Below the pieces are notes generated by a model. That model saw only the letters and a program-made list of their open reading frames with translations. It ran no database searches and was not told the origin of the DNA. From Mongoliimonas terrestris (lineage in GTDB: Bacteria > Pseudomonadota > Alphaproteobacteria > Rhizobiales > Pleomorphomonadaceae): a stretch of DNA of 64,000 nucleotides. Shown piece by piece: positions 11,751 through 20,185 of this stretch. The translations under genes and the position numbers were made by a program. The DNA is taken from NCBI RefSeq assembly GCF_001927285.1, contig NZ_MSIG01000009.1:62001-126000 (forward strand), written 5' to 3'. Each line of letters starts with the position of its first letter. Position 1 is the first letter of the stretch.

Positions 11751-12254
11751 TTACTTCGCGGCCTTCGCCAGCACGGCCTCGATGCCGGCCGCGTAGATGC
11801 CCTCGACGATCGCCTTCGCCTCGTCGTCGGTCACGCCCTTGGCGTCGAAGGTGCTGGTCCACAGCACCGCCGCGCCGCCGTCGTCGTCGGCCTTCACCGA
11901 CAGGGTGGACTCGTAGTTCTCCACCGGCAGCGGGCTTTCCAGGATGGTGTAGGTGTAGCTCATCGCGGCGTCGTCGTAGGAGACGAGCGCCTCCACGAAC
12001 TTGGCGCCGTCGCCGGTCGTCAGCGTGCGGATCTGCTTGCCGTCCATCTCGGACATCGCGCAGTCGGCGATCGCCGGGTGCCAGGTCTTGATGTTGCAGA
12101 AGTCGCCGATGGCGGCCCACACGGCCTCGACGGTGACCGCCTTGCTCTCCTGCCGCTTGCGCGCCTCGGCGGCGAGCGCGGACGTCACGAGGGCGGGGGC
12201 GATGATGATGGCGGCAAGCGTGGCGACGGTCGCCCGGTTGGCGGCAAAGCGCAT
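11751..12254 (-). CDS. Exported SRPBCC (polyketide cyclase-like) family protein
   Basis: 167-aa protein with a signal peptide (hydrophobic 8-28, cleavage after ALA) and a START/SRPBCC domain: AVWAAIGDFCNIKTWHPAI, GGAAVLWTSTFDAKG and the long C-terminal helix. The fold binds hydrophobic ligands; the ligand is unknown. An export signal on this fold is less common. It is probably transcribed separately from the beta-helix gene 145 bases downstream. Confidence 0.8.
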   Translation of the reverse strand: MRFAANRATVATLAAIIIAPALVTSALAAEARKRQESKAVTVEAVWAAIGDFCNIKTWHPAIADCAMSEMDGKQIRTLTTGDGAKFVEALVSYDDAAMSYTYTILESPLPVENYESTLSVKADDDGGAAVLWTSTFDAKGVTDDEAKAIVEGIYAAGIEAVLAKAAK

Positions 12255-12636
12255 GCAGTTTCCTCCTGGTTTTTTCCGCCGGACCTTTTTCCGAGATCCG
12301 GTCGCGAAAAACCCTATTCCGCTTGCACCCGCGATTCCAAATGAACTTCACGAAATCCTCGTGACGCCCAAGCGCCCGATCCGCGTACTCGGCCCGTCGC
12401 CCCGACCTACCCGTGCCGTCATCCCCCCTGAACCGTCATCCCCCCTGAACCGTCATCCTCCTGAACCGTCATCCCGACGAAAGTCGGGATCCAGCCGACA
12501 GAGCCGAAACGCGTGCCGGTGCGGATACATCTGCCTGCGGTTGGGCCCCGGCTTTCGCCGGGGTGACGTCCGGGGGCTGGCGGAAGACGCAAACCAGCGA
12601 CGGGCCGACGCCTTCCACAACCGGCCCCTCCCCCCC
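12255..12636. other. Intergenic region with direct repeats and a family-B element
   Basis: The gap holds AT-richer sequence next to the SRPBCC gene start (12260-12345), then three short direct repeats of CCTGAACCGTCATCC (about 12420-12475) that run into a family-B element. No gene is supported. Confidence 0.6.
12468..12570. repeat. Family-B 103-bp composite repeat, copy 2
   Basis: Begins GTCATCCCGACGAAAGTCGG and ends GGCCCCGGCTTTCGCCGGGG plus TGACGTC. Compared with copy 1 the two hairpin types have exchanged sides, so this copy is in the opposite orientation. Confidence 0.85.
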
Positions 12637-13740
12637 TCACGCCGCCCGCGCCGCCCGCGTCCGCCGAAGCGCCCGTCCGGCGCTGTCGAACACGTGCAAC
12701 CGGTCGGCCGGCGCCGTCACGGCCAGGGTCTCGCCGCGCGTCACCCGCGCCTCGCCGTCGATCTTGGCGACGATCGGCTCCGGCTGGCCGGCGTCCAGGT
12801 AGGCGAGCGTCACCTCGCCGAGTTTCTCCACCAGGGTCACCGTCCCGCGGAAGAGGCCCTCGCCGTCGGTCGGCCTCAGGTCCTCCGGGCGCACGCCGAG
12901 CGAGGCGCCCGGGCCGGTCATGGCGTTCGCCACCTCCACGTCCGCGTCCACCGTCCGCCCGCCGTCCGGCCGGATCCGCGCCGGCGCCCCCGCCGCCTCG
13001 ATGGTGGCCGGCACGATGTTCATCGACGGCGAGCCGATGAAGCGGGCGACGAAGAGGTTGTCCGGGGCGTGGTAGAGCTGCAGCGGCGAGCCCACCTGCT
13101 CCACCCGGCCGGCGTTCAGCACCACGATCCGGTCGGCCAGCGTCATCGCCTCCACCTGGTCGTGGGTCACGTAGATCATCGTCGTGGTGTTCATCCGCTC
13201 ATGGAGCCGCGCGATCTCGATCCGCGTCTGCACCCGGAGCGCCGCGTCGAGGTTGGAGAGCGGCTCGTCGAACAGGAACACCTTCGGGTCGCGCACGATC
13301 GCCCGGCCAATCGCCACCCGCTGCCGCTGGCCGCCGGAGAGCTGGCGCGGCAGCCGGTCGAGCAGGGGCGTGATCTGCAGCATCTCCGCCGCCGCCCGAA
13401 CCCGCTGGTCGAGATCCGCCTTGGTGGCGTTGGCGAGCTTCAGGCCGAACGCCATGTTGTCGTAGACCGTCATGTGCGGATAGAGCGCGTAGGACTGGAA
13501 CACCATGGCGATGCCGCGCTTGGCCGGGGGCAGGGCGTTCACCACCTTGCCGTCGATCGAAAGCGTGCCGGCCGTGATGTCCTCCAGCCCGGCGATCAGC
13601 CGCAGCAGGGTGGACTTGCCGCACCCGGACGGGCCGACGAACACGATGAACTCGCCCGACCGGATGTCGAGGTCGATGCCGTGCAGCACCTGCACGCTTC
13701 CGTAGGCCTTCTCCACCTTGGTCAGCTTCAGATCCGCCAT
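12637..13740 (-). CDS. Sugar ABC transporter ATP-binding protein (UgpC/MalK/ThuK type)
   Basis: 367-aa ATPase of a carbohydrate importer. Walker A is GPSGCGKST, the signature is LSGGQRQRVAIGRAI, Walker B is VFLFDEPLSNLD, and the switch histidine lies in VTHDQ. The C-terminal MalK-type regulatory region (from about 235) contains the VRPEDLRPT motif. It is transcribed in the same direction as the alpha-glucosidase and the binding protein/permease genes further right, and is most simply the energy unit of that uptake system. The ATG at 13740 follows GGGAGGACC closely. Confidence 0.9.
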   Translation of the reverse strand: MADLKLTKVEKAYGSVQVLHGIDLDIRSGEFIVFVGPSGCGKSTLLRLIAGLEDITAGTLSIDGKVVNALPPAKRGIAMVFQSYALYPHMTVYDNMAFGLKLANATKADLDQRVRAAAEMLQITPLLDRLPRQLSGGQRQRVAIGRAIVRDPKVFLFDEPLSNLDAALRVQTRIEIARLHERMNTTTMIYVTHDQVEAMTLADRIVVLNAGRVEQVGSPLQLYHAPDNLFVARFIGSPSMNIVPATIEAAGAPARIRPDGGRTVDADVEVANAMTGPGASLGVRPEDLRPTDGEGLFRGTVTLVEKLGEVTLAYLDAGQPEPIVAKIDGEARVTRGETLAVTAPADRLHVFDSAGRALRRTRAARAA

Positions 13741-14145
13741 GGTCCTCCTCCCGGGCACCGTCGCGGCCGTCCTCCCGGCCTCATCGGCAACCGGTCGTCC
13801 GGGCGGTTGGTTCCCGGTCCGAAGCATCGACAGGCGAAAAAGCGCAGGCGTGAGGGTGGCCGCACGAAAAACGGCGCCGGATGGGGCGCTCCTGGTTCGT
13901 CCGGCTCCCCTCTCGAGGTGTTGAAGCGGTCACGATCCCTCCCCTTAGGGGAGGGTCCGGCCAAAGGCCGGGGGAGGGGTTGTCTTTTTCATTCCAGCAG
14001 CGCGTTTTCTATTGTCGACCAGCATAACCGCGTCGAAAGAGGAGTAAAACACAACCCCTTCCGGCCCTACGGGCCACCTTCCCCTTAGTGGAAGGATGTG
14101 AAGCGCCCTCAGGCTATTGCCTCGATAATCAGCCCTCTCGCCTCC
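13741..14145. other. Intergenic region with a family-C repeat pair
   Basis: No gene is supported. The stretch between the ATPase and alpha-glucosidase genes is occupied by a pair of palindromic elements and an AT-richer centre (13982-14052). Confidence 0.6.
13931..14104. repeat. Family-C paired palindromic repeat
   Basis: The left part reads CTCCCCTTAGGGGAGG followed by GTCCGGCCAAAGGCCGG and ends GGGGTTGT (to 13983). The right part is an inverted, diverged copy: ACAACCCC, CCGGCCCTACGGGCC, then TTCCCCTTAGTGGAAGG (14052-14096). Both parts can form two hairpins. This type of element is common in alphaproteobacterial genomes. Confidence 0.75.
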
Positions 14146-15813
14146 TCAGCGCACCCGCCCGAAGAAGGCGTCCTCCGGCGGCAGGCTGACCACCCCGCCC
14201 GCCTCCGACGCCGTGAACCCCAGCCCGCCGATCGCCTCCACCGTCGTCCCGTCCGGCAGCGCGAAGTCCGCCGCCTCGGGGCCGAGGTTGAACACGCAGA
14301 CGATGGCGGTGTTGCCGTGCCGGCGCACGAAGGCGAGCACGTCGCCGGTGCTCGGCAGGAATTCGATGTCGCCTTCAAAAAGCGCCGGCTCGGACCGGCG
14401 GAAGTGGATGAACTGCCGGTAGTGCGCGAGGATCGACCCGGGATCGGCCAGTTGCCCGTCCGGCGCGCGGGCGATGTGCTCCGCCGGTACCGGCAGCCAC
14501 GGCTTGCCGTGCGAGAAGCCGCCATAGGGCGCGTTGCGGTCCCACACCATGGGCGTGCGGCAGCCGTCGCGGCCCTTGAACTCCGGCCAGAAGCGGATCC
14601 CGTAGGGGTCCACCAGGTCCTCGAAGGCGAGGTCCACCTCGCCGAGGCCCAGCTCCTCGCCCTGATAGAGGCAGACCGAGCCGCGGAACGACAGGAGCAG
14701 GCTGCTCATCAGCCGCGCCAGCCGGTCCGGATCGGTGCTCTTCGGCGCGAAGCGGGTGTAGTGGCGCACCACGTCGTGGTTCGACCACGCCCAGCACGGC
14801 CAGCCGTCCGTGGCGCGGGTCTCGAACCGGGTCAGCGTGTTGGTCACGAATTCGCGGCCGTAGCCGTTGCCGAGGAAGTCGAACGTGTAACACATGTGCA
14901 GCTTGTCGCCGCCGGAGGTGTACTCCGCCATGGTGTCGAGCGAGCGGTCGCCGTCGCCCACCTCGCCCACCGTGGTGGTGCCCGGATAGCGATCGAGCAG
15001 CGCCCGGAACTTCTTCAGGAAGCCGATGTTCTCCGGCCGCGTCTTGTCATAGACGTGCAGCTGCCGGCCGTAGGGGTTCACCGCCGGGGCGTCGTTGCCG
15101 GTCGGCCCGGATTCCAGCGGTGGGTTGGAGCGCAATTCCTGGTCGTGGAAATAGTAGTTCACGGTGTCGAGCCGGAACCCGTCCACCCCGCGCTGCAGCC
15201 AGAATTCCACATCCGAGAGAAGCGCTTCCACCACCTCGTCGTTGTGGAAGTTGAGATCCGGCTGGGACGCCAGGAAGTTGTGCAGATAATACTGGCAGCG
15301 CCGGCTGTCCCACTCCCAGGCCGGGCCGCCGAACACCGACAGCCAGTTGGTCGGCGCCGTGCCGTCCGGCTTGGCGTCGGCCCACACATACCAGTCCGCC
15401 TTCGGATTAGTCTTGTCCCTGCGGCTTTCCGCGAACCAGGGATGCTGGTCGGAAGTGTGCGACAGCACCTGGTCGATCATCACCTTCATGCCCAGTCGGT
15501 GCGCCTCGTCCACCAGCGCCTCGAAGTCCTTCAGCGTGCCGAAGATCGGGTCCACGTCCCGGTAGTCCGACACGTCGTAGCCGAAGTCCTTCATGGGCGA
15601 GGTGAAGAAGGGCGACAGCCAGATCGCGTCCACCCCGAGGTCCGCCACATAGCCGAGCCGGCGGGTTATCCCCGGCAGGTCGCCGATCCCGTCGCCGTTG
15701 GAGTCCTGGAAGCTGCGCGGATAGATCTGATAGATCACCGCCCCCCGCCACCAGGTCGGGCTGGAAAAGCGGCTGTGGGCGGCCGGCGCGGACGCGGGGA
15801 GGGGCTTGTTCAT
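14146..15813 (-). CDS. aglA: Alpha-glucosidase, GH13 family
   Basis: 555-aa cytoplasmic enzyme of the oligo-1,6-glucosidase/alpha-glucosidase group. The (beta/alpha)8 barrel starts with YQIYPRSFQDSNGDG. Catalytic residues are the nucleophile D216 in GFRLDTVN, the acid/base E284 in VGEVGD, and the transition-state stabiliser D347 in WSNHDVVRH. It probably splits imported alpha-glucosides such as maltose, trehalose-like sugars or sucrose to glucose, in keeping with the sugar transporter genes on both sides. The ATG at 15813 is chosen because a long upstream extension shows no family similarity. Confidence 0.93.
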   Translation of the reverse strand: MNKPLPASAPAAHSRFSSPTWWRGAVIYQIYPRSFQDSNGDGIGDLPGITRRLGYVADLGVDAIWLSPFFTSPMKDFGYDVSDYRDVDPIFGTLKDFEALVDEAHRLGMKVMIDQVLSHTSDQHPWFAESRRDKTNPKADWYVWADAKPDGTAPTNWLSVFGGPAWEWDSRRCQYYLHNFLASQPDLNFHNDEVVEALLSDVEFWLQRGVDGFRLDTVNYYFHDQELRSNPPLESGPTGNDAPAVNPYGRQLHVYDKTRPENIGFLKKFRALLDRYPGTTTVGEVGDGDRSLDTMAEYTSGGDKLHMCYTFDFLGNGYGREFVTNTLTRFETRATDGWPCWAWSNHDVVRHYTRFAPKSTDPDRLARLMSSLLLSFRGSVCLYQGEELGLGEVDLAFEDLVDPYGIRFWPEFKGRDGCRTPMVWDRNAPYGGFSHGKPWLPVPAEHIARAPDGQLADPGSILAHYRQFIHFRRSEPALFEGDIEFLPSTGDVLAFVRRHGNTAIVCVFNLGPEAADFALPDGTTVEAIGGLGFTASEAGGVVSLPPEDAFFGRVR

Positions 15814-16039
15814 CGGGAGGGCTGATCCAAGGCACGGTGGATAGGAGACACGCTGCAACGCACACTCTACGGTCTCATACTTAATGGGAAGGGAACGCCC
15901 CCGAAAGATCCCGCTGAAACCCCCGAAACCCCGCCGACCCTCGCGATTTCTGCTGACGCCCGCGGCAAGGACCCCGCGTTCCGCCGCCAACGGCGATCCC
16001 GCGACCTATGCCCCGTCCCCGCCAACCTTCGCCAAGGTC

Positions 16040-16142
16040 GTCACCCCGGCGAACGCCGGGGCCCAACCGTCCCACCCATCACCCGCACCGTCCCATCATC
16101 CTGCACCGTCGGCTGGATCCCGACGTCCGTCGGGATGACGTC
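16040..16142. repeat. Family-B 103-bp composite repeat, copy 3
   Basis: Begins GTCACCCCGGCGAACGCCGG and ends GATCCCGACGTCCGTCGGGA plus TGACGTC. Orientation and length are as in copy 1. Confidence 0.85.
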
Positions 16143-16184
16143 TCACGAATCTCGGTCTCTGTCGCGCCGTTCCCACCGTCGCCA

Positions 16185-16219
16185 TGCGTGGCTGGTCCGG
16201 CTGAACCGGACCATGACGA
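16185..16219. repeat. Family-A half element, right type
   Basis: GCGTGGCTGGTCCGGCTGAA followed by CCGGACCATGACG; a single hairpin with a seven-base-pair GGTCCGG/CCGGACC stem. It has no left partner immediately before it. Confidence 0.8.
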
Positions 16220-16243
16220 GGGCGGTAGCAACGGAACCTCGAG

Positions 16244-16370
16244 CGCCTGCCCCGCACCCCAACGCCTGCCCCGCACTCCAACGCCTGCCCCGCACCCCAA
16301 CGCCCGCCCCGCACAACGCCCGCCCCGCACTCCAACGCCCGCCCCGCACTCCAACACCCGCCCCGCATCC
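16244..16370. repeat. 19-bp tandem repeat (minisatellite)
   Basis: About seven units of CGCCTGCCCCGCACCCCAA with single-base variants (T/C at position 5, C/T at position 15); one unit is shortened to 16 bases. It lies exactly between two family-A halves. Strand-biased, with almost no G outside two fixed positions. Confidence 0.85.
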
Positions 16371-16401
16371 CGGCTCCGCTCCGCCCCCACCACTCACTCC
16401 T

Positions 16402-16438
16402 CGATCGTCATGGTCCGGTTCATCCGGACCACCCACGC
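16402..16438. repeat. Family-A half element, left type
   Basis: ATCGTCATGGTCCGGTTCAT followed by CCGGACCACCCACGC. The hairpin stem is GGTCCGG/CCGGACC. It is the inverted counterpart of the half at 16185-16219, with the order of the two halves reversed relative to the usual pairs. Confidence 0.8.
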
Positions 16439-16473
16439 TTTCTCCCCCATTCCCACGCCCCTTCCCATCTCCC

Positions 16474-16896
16474 TCACTCCGCCACTGTCACCCGCGCCGC
16501 CGCCGCGCCGTCCCCCTCGACCCGCAGCGCCGCGTCCTCGAACGATGGCGCGCTCATCCGCGGCCGCGCGTTGTTGGTCACGCCCCACGGCTCCTGCGGG
16601 ATGCCGATGAGGTTGGTGTCCACCTCCCCGTTGCCGTTCACGTCGTGATGCACCGCCACCGCGTAGATCCCGTCCGCCAGCCCGTCGAACCGGCACGTCA
16701 CCCCGGCGGGATCGGCCGGCACCGCTACCAGCGCCGCCGCGCGGGCGCTGTCGAGGAAGCCTTCCGGCCCCGTGTAGAGCGCGCAGCCGACCGAACCCTC
16801 CGCCGATGCGATGCCGTCCACGTCGACGACCAGGGAGGCCGCCGGGGCCGGGTTCGCCGCCGCAAGGGCGAGAAGGAGTGCCGCGCTGCGCATCAT
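16474..16896 (-). CDS. Exported DUF2141 domain protein
   Basis: 140-aa protein with a signal peptide (MMRSAALLLALAAANPAPA) and the DUF2141 pattern: a two-cysteine core (VGCALYTGPEGF and VTCRFDGL), then HHDVNGNGEVDTNLIGIP, and near the end ARPRMSAPSFEDAAL. The function of the family is unknown; members are periplasmic or secreted beta-proteins. The ATG at 16896 has a GGAGGA site 8 bases upstream. It lies between the RTX gene and the alpha-glucosidase gene on the same strand. Confidence 0.85.
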   Translation of the reverse strand: MMRSAALLLALAAANPAPAASLVVDVDGIASAEGSVGCALYTGPEGFLDSARAAALVAVPADPAGVTCRFDGLADGIYAVAVHHDVNGNGEVDTNLIGIPQEPWGVTNNARPRMSAPSFEDAALRVEGDGAAAARVTVAE

Positions 16897-17086
16897 GAAA
16901 CCAGTCCTCCGCATCACTGTCCGCCCGCCGCCGGGCGGACGCTTCCCGACGGGAACGGACGAGATCCGCCGAAGGATCCCGCCGTTGGCGCCACCCGCCA
17001 GACAGCAAGCGGCCCCGCCGGACGGTGATCGCTCGGGATCGCCGTCCGGCGGGGCCGGTTCGCTCTACGTGTCCGGGGATCCTGCC

Positions 17087-18988
17087 TCAGGTGTAGAGGA
17101 AGTCGCTCGCCTCCAGGCTCGCCACGTGCACGCGGATGCTGTCGTCGTCCGTCATCAGCACGTCCACGAAGCCCGCGCCGGCCACCAGACGGCCCTGGGT
17201 GACCAGGTCATCGAAGGTGAGGCCGTAGTCGGTGATGTCCAGGAGGTCACCGGCGCCGAAGCCGAACACCTGGTCGTTGCCGCTGCCCGCCTCGAACACG
17301 AAGAGGTCCGACGATCCGTCGTCGAGCGCCGGGTCGCTCTCGCTGCCGCCGTAGAGGAGGTCGTCGCCCATGCCGCCGACGATGATGTCGCCGCCGCCCG
17401 ATCCGGCCAGGATGTCGTCGCCGCCGGCGCCCACCAGGATGTCGTTGCCGCCCGCGCCCGTCGCCTTCAGCGAGACCGCCGAGGTGACGTCCTCGGCGAA
17501 GAACACGCTGGCCTCATCGCCGGTGGCCTCGTAGACGAACGAGCCCGTCAGGTCGCCGGAGAGGATGATCCGGTCGCCGCCTTCGCCGCCTTCGATCAGG
17601 AAGCTCTCCACGTTCTTGACGAACCCGCCGTTGACGCTGGTGGTGCCGCCGCCGAGGCCCTCGATGGCGAGCGTCTGCACGTCCGTCCCGCCGGTCCGCA
17701 GCGTGAGGGTGTCCAGCCCCGCCCGGCCGTCGATGCTGTCGGTGTCGTTGAAGTCCGAGATGGCGAAGATGTCGCCCGCCTTGGAGCCGATGATGGAGCC
17801 GTGGCCGCCGTCCGCGTCCACCTCCAGCACCACCCCGCCGGCGCCGCCCGCGTTGATGATGTGGGTGCCGTCGGAGTTCACGATCACGCGCTCCAGCCCG
17901 GACTTGGCGAACTGCCCGTAGACGTTCACCCGCGTCTCCGCCCCGGTGTCGATGTAGAGTTCGGCCACCGACGACACGGTCGCGCCGTTCACCTTGAAGA
18001 AGCCGTTGGCACCGGCCACGTTGTACTTGGCCTCCTCGCCGACGGAGAGCGTGTCCATGCCGGTGCCGCCGCCGGTCACCCGGTCGCCGGCGCTCACGTC
18101 GTCCAGGTGGAAGTGGGTGATGCCGACCGCCGAGCCCACCAGCGTGTCCTTGCCGGTGCCGCCGTGGATCTCGTTCACCCAGGCCTCGGTGTCGCTGCCG
18201 GCCGAGATCCAGTCGTTGCCGCCGCCGCCATAGATCACGTCCGCGCCGTCGCCGCCGTCGATCTTGTCGTTGCCGTAGCCGCTGGTCAGAAGGTCGTTGC
18301 CGTCGCCGCCGAAGATGGTGTTGTTGCCGTTGCCGGCGTTCACGACGTCGTCGCCCGCGCCGGCGTTCAGCTGCGTGGTGACCCACTGCCACTGGAAGCC
18401 GTTCGGGTCCGTGCCCTTGTAGGTCACGTCCTCGCCCACCGTGATGGTGTCGTCGCCGTCGCCCGTGTTGACCTTGAACGTGTTGGTCCACAGGCTGCCG
18501 TTGGTGGCGATGTTGATCATCACCTGGTCGTCGCCGGAGCCGAGCGCCACCTCGGCCCGCTTGACGTCGTCGAGGGTGATGGACTGGTCGCGGCTCTCGT
18601 TCAGCCGCACCCACACGTCCACGAAGTTCGCCACCGTCAGCGACGCGCCGTCGTAGCCGTCGATCTCGATGTTCTTGATGACGTTCCAGTTCCGCTCCAG
18701 CGTCACCGACACCGTCTCGTCGTCGGCCCACTCCACCGCGATCACCGGCTTGCCGTTCCAGCCCACGATGGTGTTGGTCTCGAAGAAGGCCGCCGCGATT
18801 GCCACATCGCCCTCCACCGAGGCGAACAGGCCGCTGGTGCCGGTCTGCGTCGTGCCGGGGTCGGCCTCGGTGGTGTATTCGTAGCCGGTCAGCCCGTTCC
18901 GCCAATAGAAGTCGTGCGGGTTGCCGCTCCCCGGCGCCCAGCCCGGTTCCAGGGACGTCTGCGCAAGATCGAAGGACAAGGTACTCAT
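17087..18988 (-). CDS. RTX-type calcium-binding secreted protein
   Basis: 633-aa acidic, glycine-rich protein without an N-terminal signal peptide. Two blocks of calcium-binding nonapeptides (GGxGxDxUx) are seen, around residues 210-270 (GGDGNDLLTSGYGND, GGDGADVIYGGGGND) and around 525-570 (GAGGDDILAGSGGGDIIVG). The C-terminal region (FGFGAGDLLDITDYGLTFDDL) has the look of a type I secretion tail. Proteins of this kind leave the cell through an HlyB-HlyD-TolC-type exporter and fold on binding calcium; none of those exporter genes is adjacent. The middle third (about 290-500) is not a recognised enzyme domain, so adhesin or surface-layer roles are open. The ATG at 18988 has a GGAGG site; a GTG at 19000 is possible. 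Confidence 0.85.
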   Translation of the reverse strand: MSTLSFDLAQTSLEPGWAPGSGNPHDFYWRNGLTGYEYTTEADPGTTQTGTSGLFASVEGDVAIAAAFFETNTIVGWNGKPVIAVEWADDETVSVTLERNWNVIKNIEIDGYDGASLTVANFVDVWVRLNESRDQSITLDDVKRAEVALGSGDDQVMINIATNGSLWTNTFKVNTGDGDDTITVGEDVTYKGTDPNGFQWQWVTTQLNAGAGDDVVNAGNGNNTIFGGDGNDLLTSGYGNDKIDGGDGADVIYGGGGNDWISAGSDTEAWVNEIHGGTGKDTLVGSAVGITHFHLDDVSAGDRVTGGGTGMDTLSVGEEAKYNVAGANGFFKVNGATVSSVAELYIDTGAETRVNVYGQFAKSGLERVIVNSDGTHIINAGGAGGVVLEVDADGGHGSIIGSKAGDIFAISDFNDTDSIDGRAGLDTLTLRTGGTDVQTLAIEGLGGGTTSVNGGFVKNVESFLIEGGEGGDRIILSGDLTGSFVYEATGDEASVFFAEDVTSAVSLKATGAGGNDILVGAGGDDILAGSGGGDIIVGGMGDDLLYGGSESDPALDDGSSDLFVFEAGSGNDQVFGFGAGDLLDITDYGLTFDDLVTQGRLVAGAGFVDVLMTDDDSIRVHVASLEASDFLYT

Positions 18989-19360
18989 CAGCGCCTCCAC
19001 AAGTCTCGCCGTACTTGAGATTGTTCCTGAGGGCGCTGCAACGATCGGCTCTTATCAACCAAAAGCCGCGCTTTAACGGATCGGCACGATTTTAATCTCA
19101 ATTGGACGGAAAACCTTTAGAACTGATCGAGAGTTTTTGCCTCGAACCTGAAGCGACTTGTCCGCACCGCACGGTTCCGCCGTCCGTTGCGGCCCCGCCG
19201 CGCCTTCCCGTCGGCAATCATGCCCGAATGGCGCGCAGCACCTGCAAACGGCCACATCCACCGCGTGAATCCGCCGATGGTTGCCATCGTCTTGCCGCCA
19301 TCCGCAGTTCCCGAAGCGCGCGCCGCCGCTTGGCCCTTGCGGCGGCGCACCATTCCGGCA
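18989..19360. other. AT-richer leader between the RTX gene and the sugar permease gene
   Basis: 372 bases, no gene supported. Bases 19010-19140 are clearly AT-richer than the rest of the window and carry several TTTAA-like stretches, consistent with a minus-strand promoter for the RTX gene, but no hexamer pair with good spacing was convincing. No palindromic family element is seen here. Confidence 0.5.
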
Positions 19361-20185
19361 TCAGCCCTTCACGGCGCCGGCCGTCAGGCCCGCCACGATC
19401 TTGCGCTGGAAGATCAGCACCAGCACGATCAGGGGCACGGTGACGATCACGCTCGCCGCCATGATGTTGCCCCACGGCGTCTCGAACTCCGTCGCCCCGG
19501 AGAGGAGCGCGATGGCCACCGGCACCGTCCGCTGGTCGTTGTTGGAGATGAAGGTGAGGGCGAACAGGAACTCGTTCCAGGCCGAGATGAAGGCGAGCAG
19601 CCCCGTCGTCACCAGCGCCGGCCAGAGGAGCGGCAGGAAGACCTTGGTGATGATGGTCCACGGCCCCGCGCCGTCCACGATCGCTGCCTCCTCGATCTCC
19701 ACCGGCAGGTCGCGCATGAAGGTGGTCAGCACCCACACCGTGAAGGGCAGGGTGAAGATCATGTAGGCGAAGACGAGCGAGAACAGCGAGTTGTAGAGCC
19801 CCGCCGCGCGGATCATCTCGAAGAGGCCCGCCAAGACGGCGATCTGCGGGAACATGGACACTGACAGGATGGTGATCAGCAACAGCCCCCGCCCGCGGAA
19901 CGGGATGCGCGACAGCGCATAGGCGGCCGTCACGGCCAGGATCAGCGACAGCACCACCACCGTGGTCGCCACGAACAGCGAGTTGCCGATGTTGCGCAGG
20001 AAGGACCCGCTCGACAGCACCCGCGTGTAGTTGTCGAACGAGATCGCCGTCGGCCAGTAGTCCACCTGGAAGATGGCCGTGCCGGATTTGAAGCTGGTGA
20101 TGATCGCATAGTAGAAGGGGAAGACCGCCTGCACGACGATCACCACCACCAGCGCGTAGAAGAGCAGCGTCTTGATCGCTTTCAT
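19361..20185 (-). CDS. thuG: Trehalose/maltose-type sugar ABC permease, ThuG/MalG-like
   Basis: 274-aa inner-membrane permease of the MalG family with six predicted membrane helices. The cytoplasmic EAA loop that contacts the ATPase is EIEEAAIVDGAGPWTIITKV. It strongly resembles the second permease of the rhizobial trehalose/maltose (Thu) importer. Its ATG overlaps the stop of thuF (ATGA), so the two half-channels are made together. Confidence 0.85.
   Translation of the reverse strand: MKAIKTLLFYALVVVIVVQAVFPFYYAIITSFKSGTAIFQVDYWPTAISFDNYTRVLSSGSFLRNIGNSLFVATTVVVLSLILAVTAAYALSRIPFRGRGLLLITILSVSMFPQIAVLAGLFEMIRAAGLYNSLFSLVFAYMIFTLPFTVWVLTTFMRDLPVEIEEAAIVDGAGPWTIITKVFLPLLWPALVTTGLLAFISAWNEFLFALTFISNNDQRTVPVAIALLSGATEFETPWGNIMAASVIVTVPLIVLVLIFQRKIVAGLTAGAVKG

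Larger units (their letters stand above)
15814..16473. other. Repeat-packed intergenic region inside the sugar locus
   Basis: 660 bases without a supported gene. From left to right: leader of aglA, a family-B element (16040-16142), a right-type family-A half (16185-16219), a 19-bp tandem repeat (16244-16370), and a left-type family-A half (16402-16438). Confidence 0.7.

Noticed and set aside
16244..16370. CRISPR-like array
   Set aside because: The units are 19 bases long and directly adjacent with no unique spacers, so this is a minisatellite.
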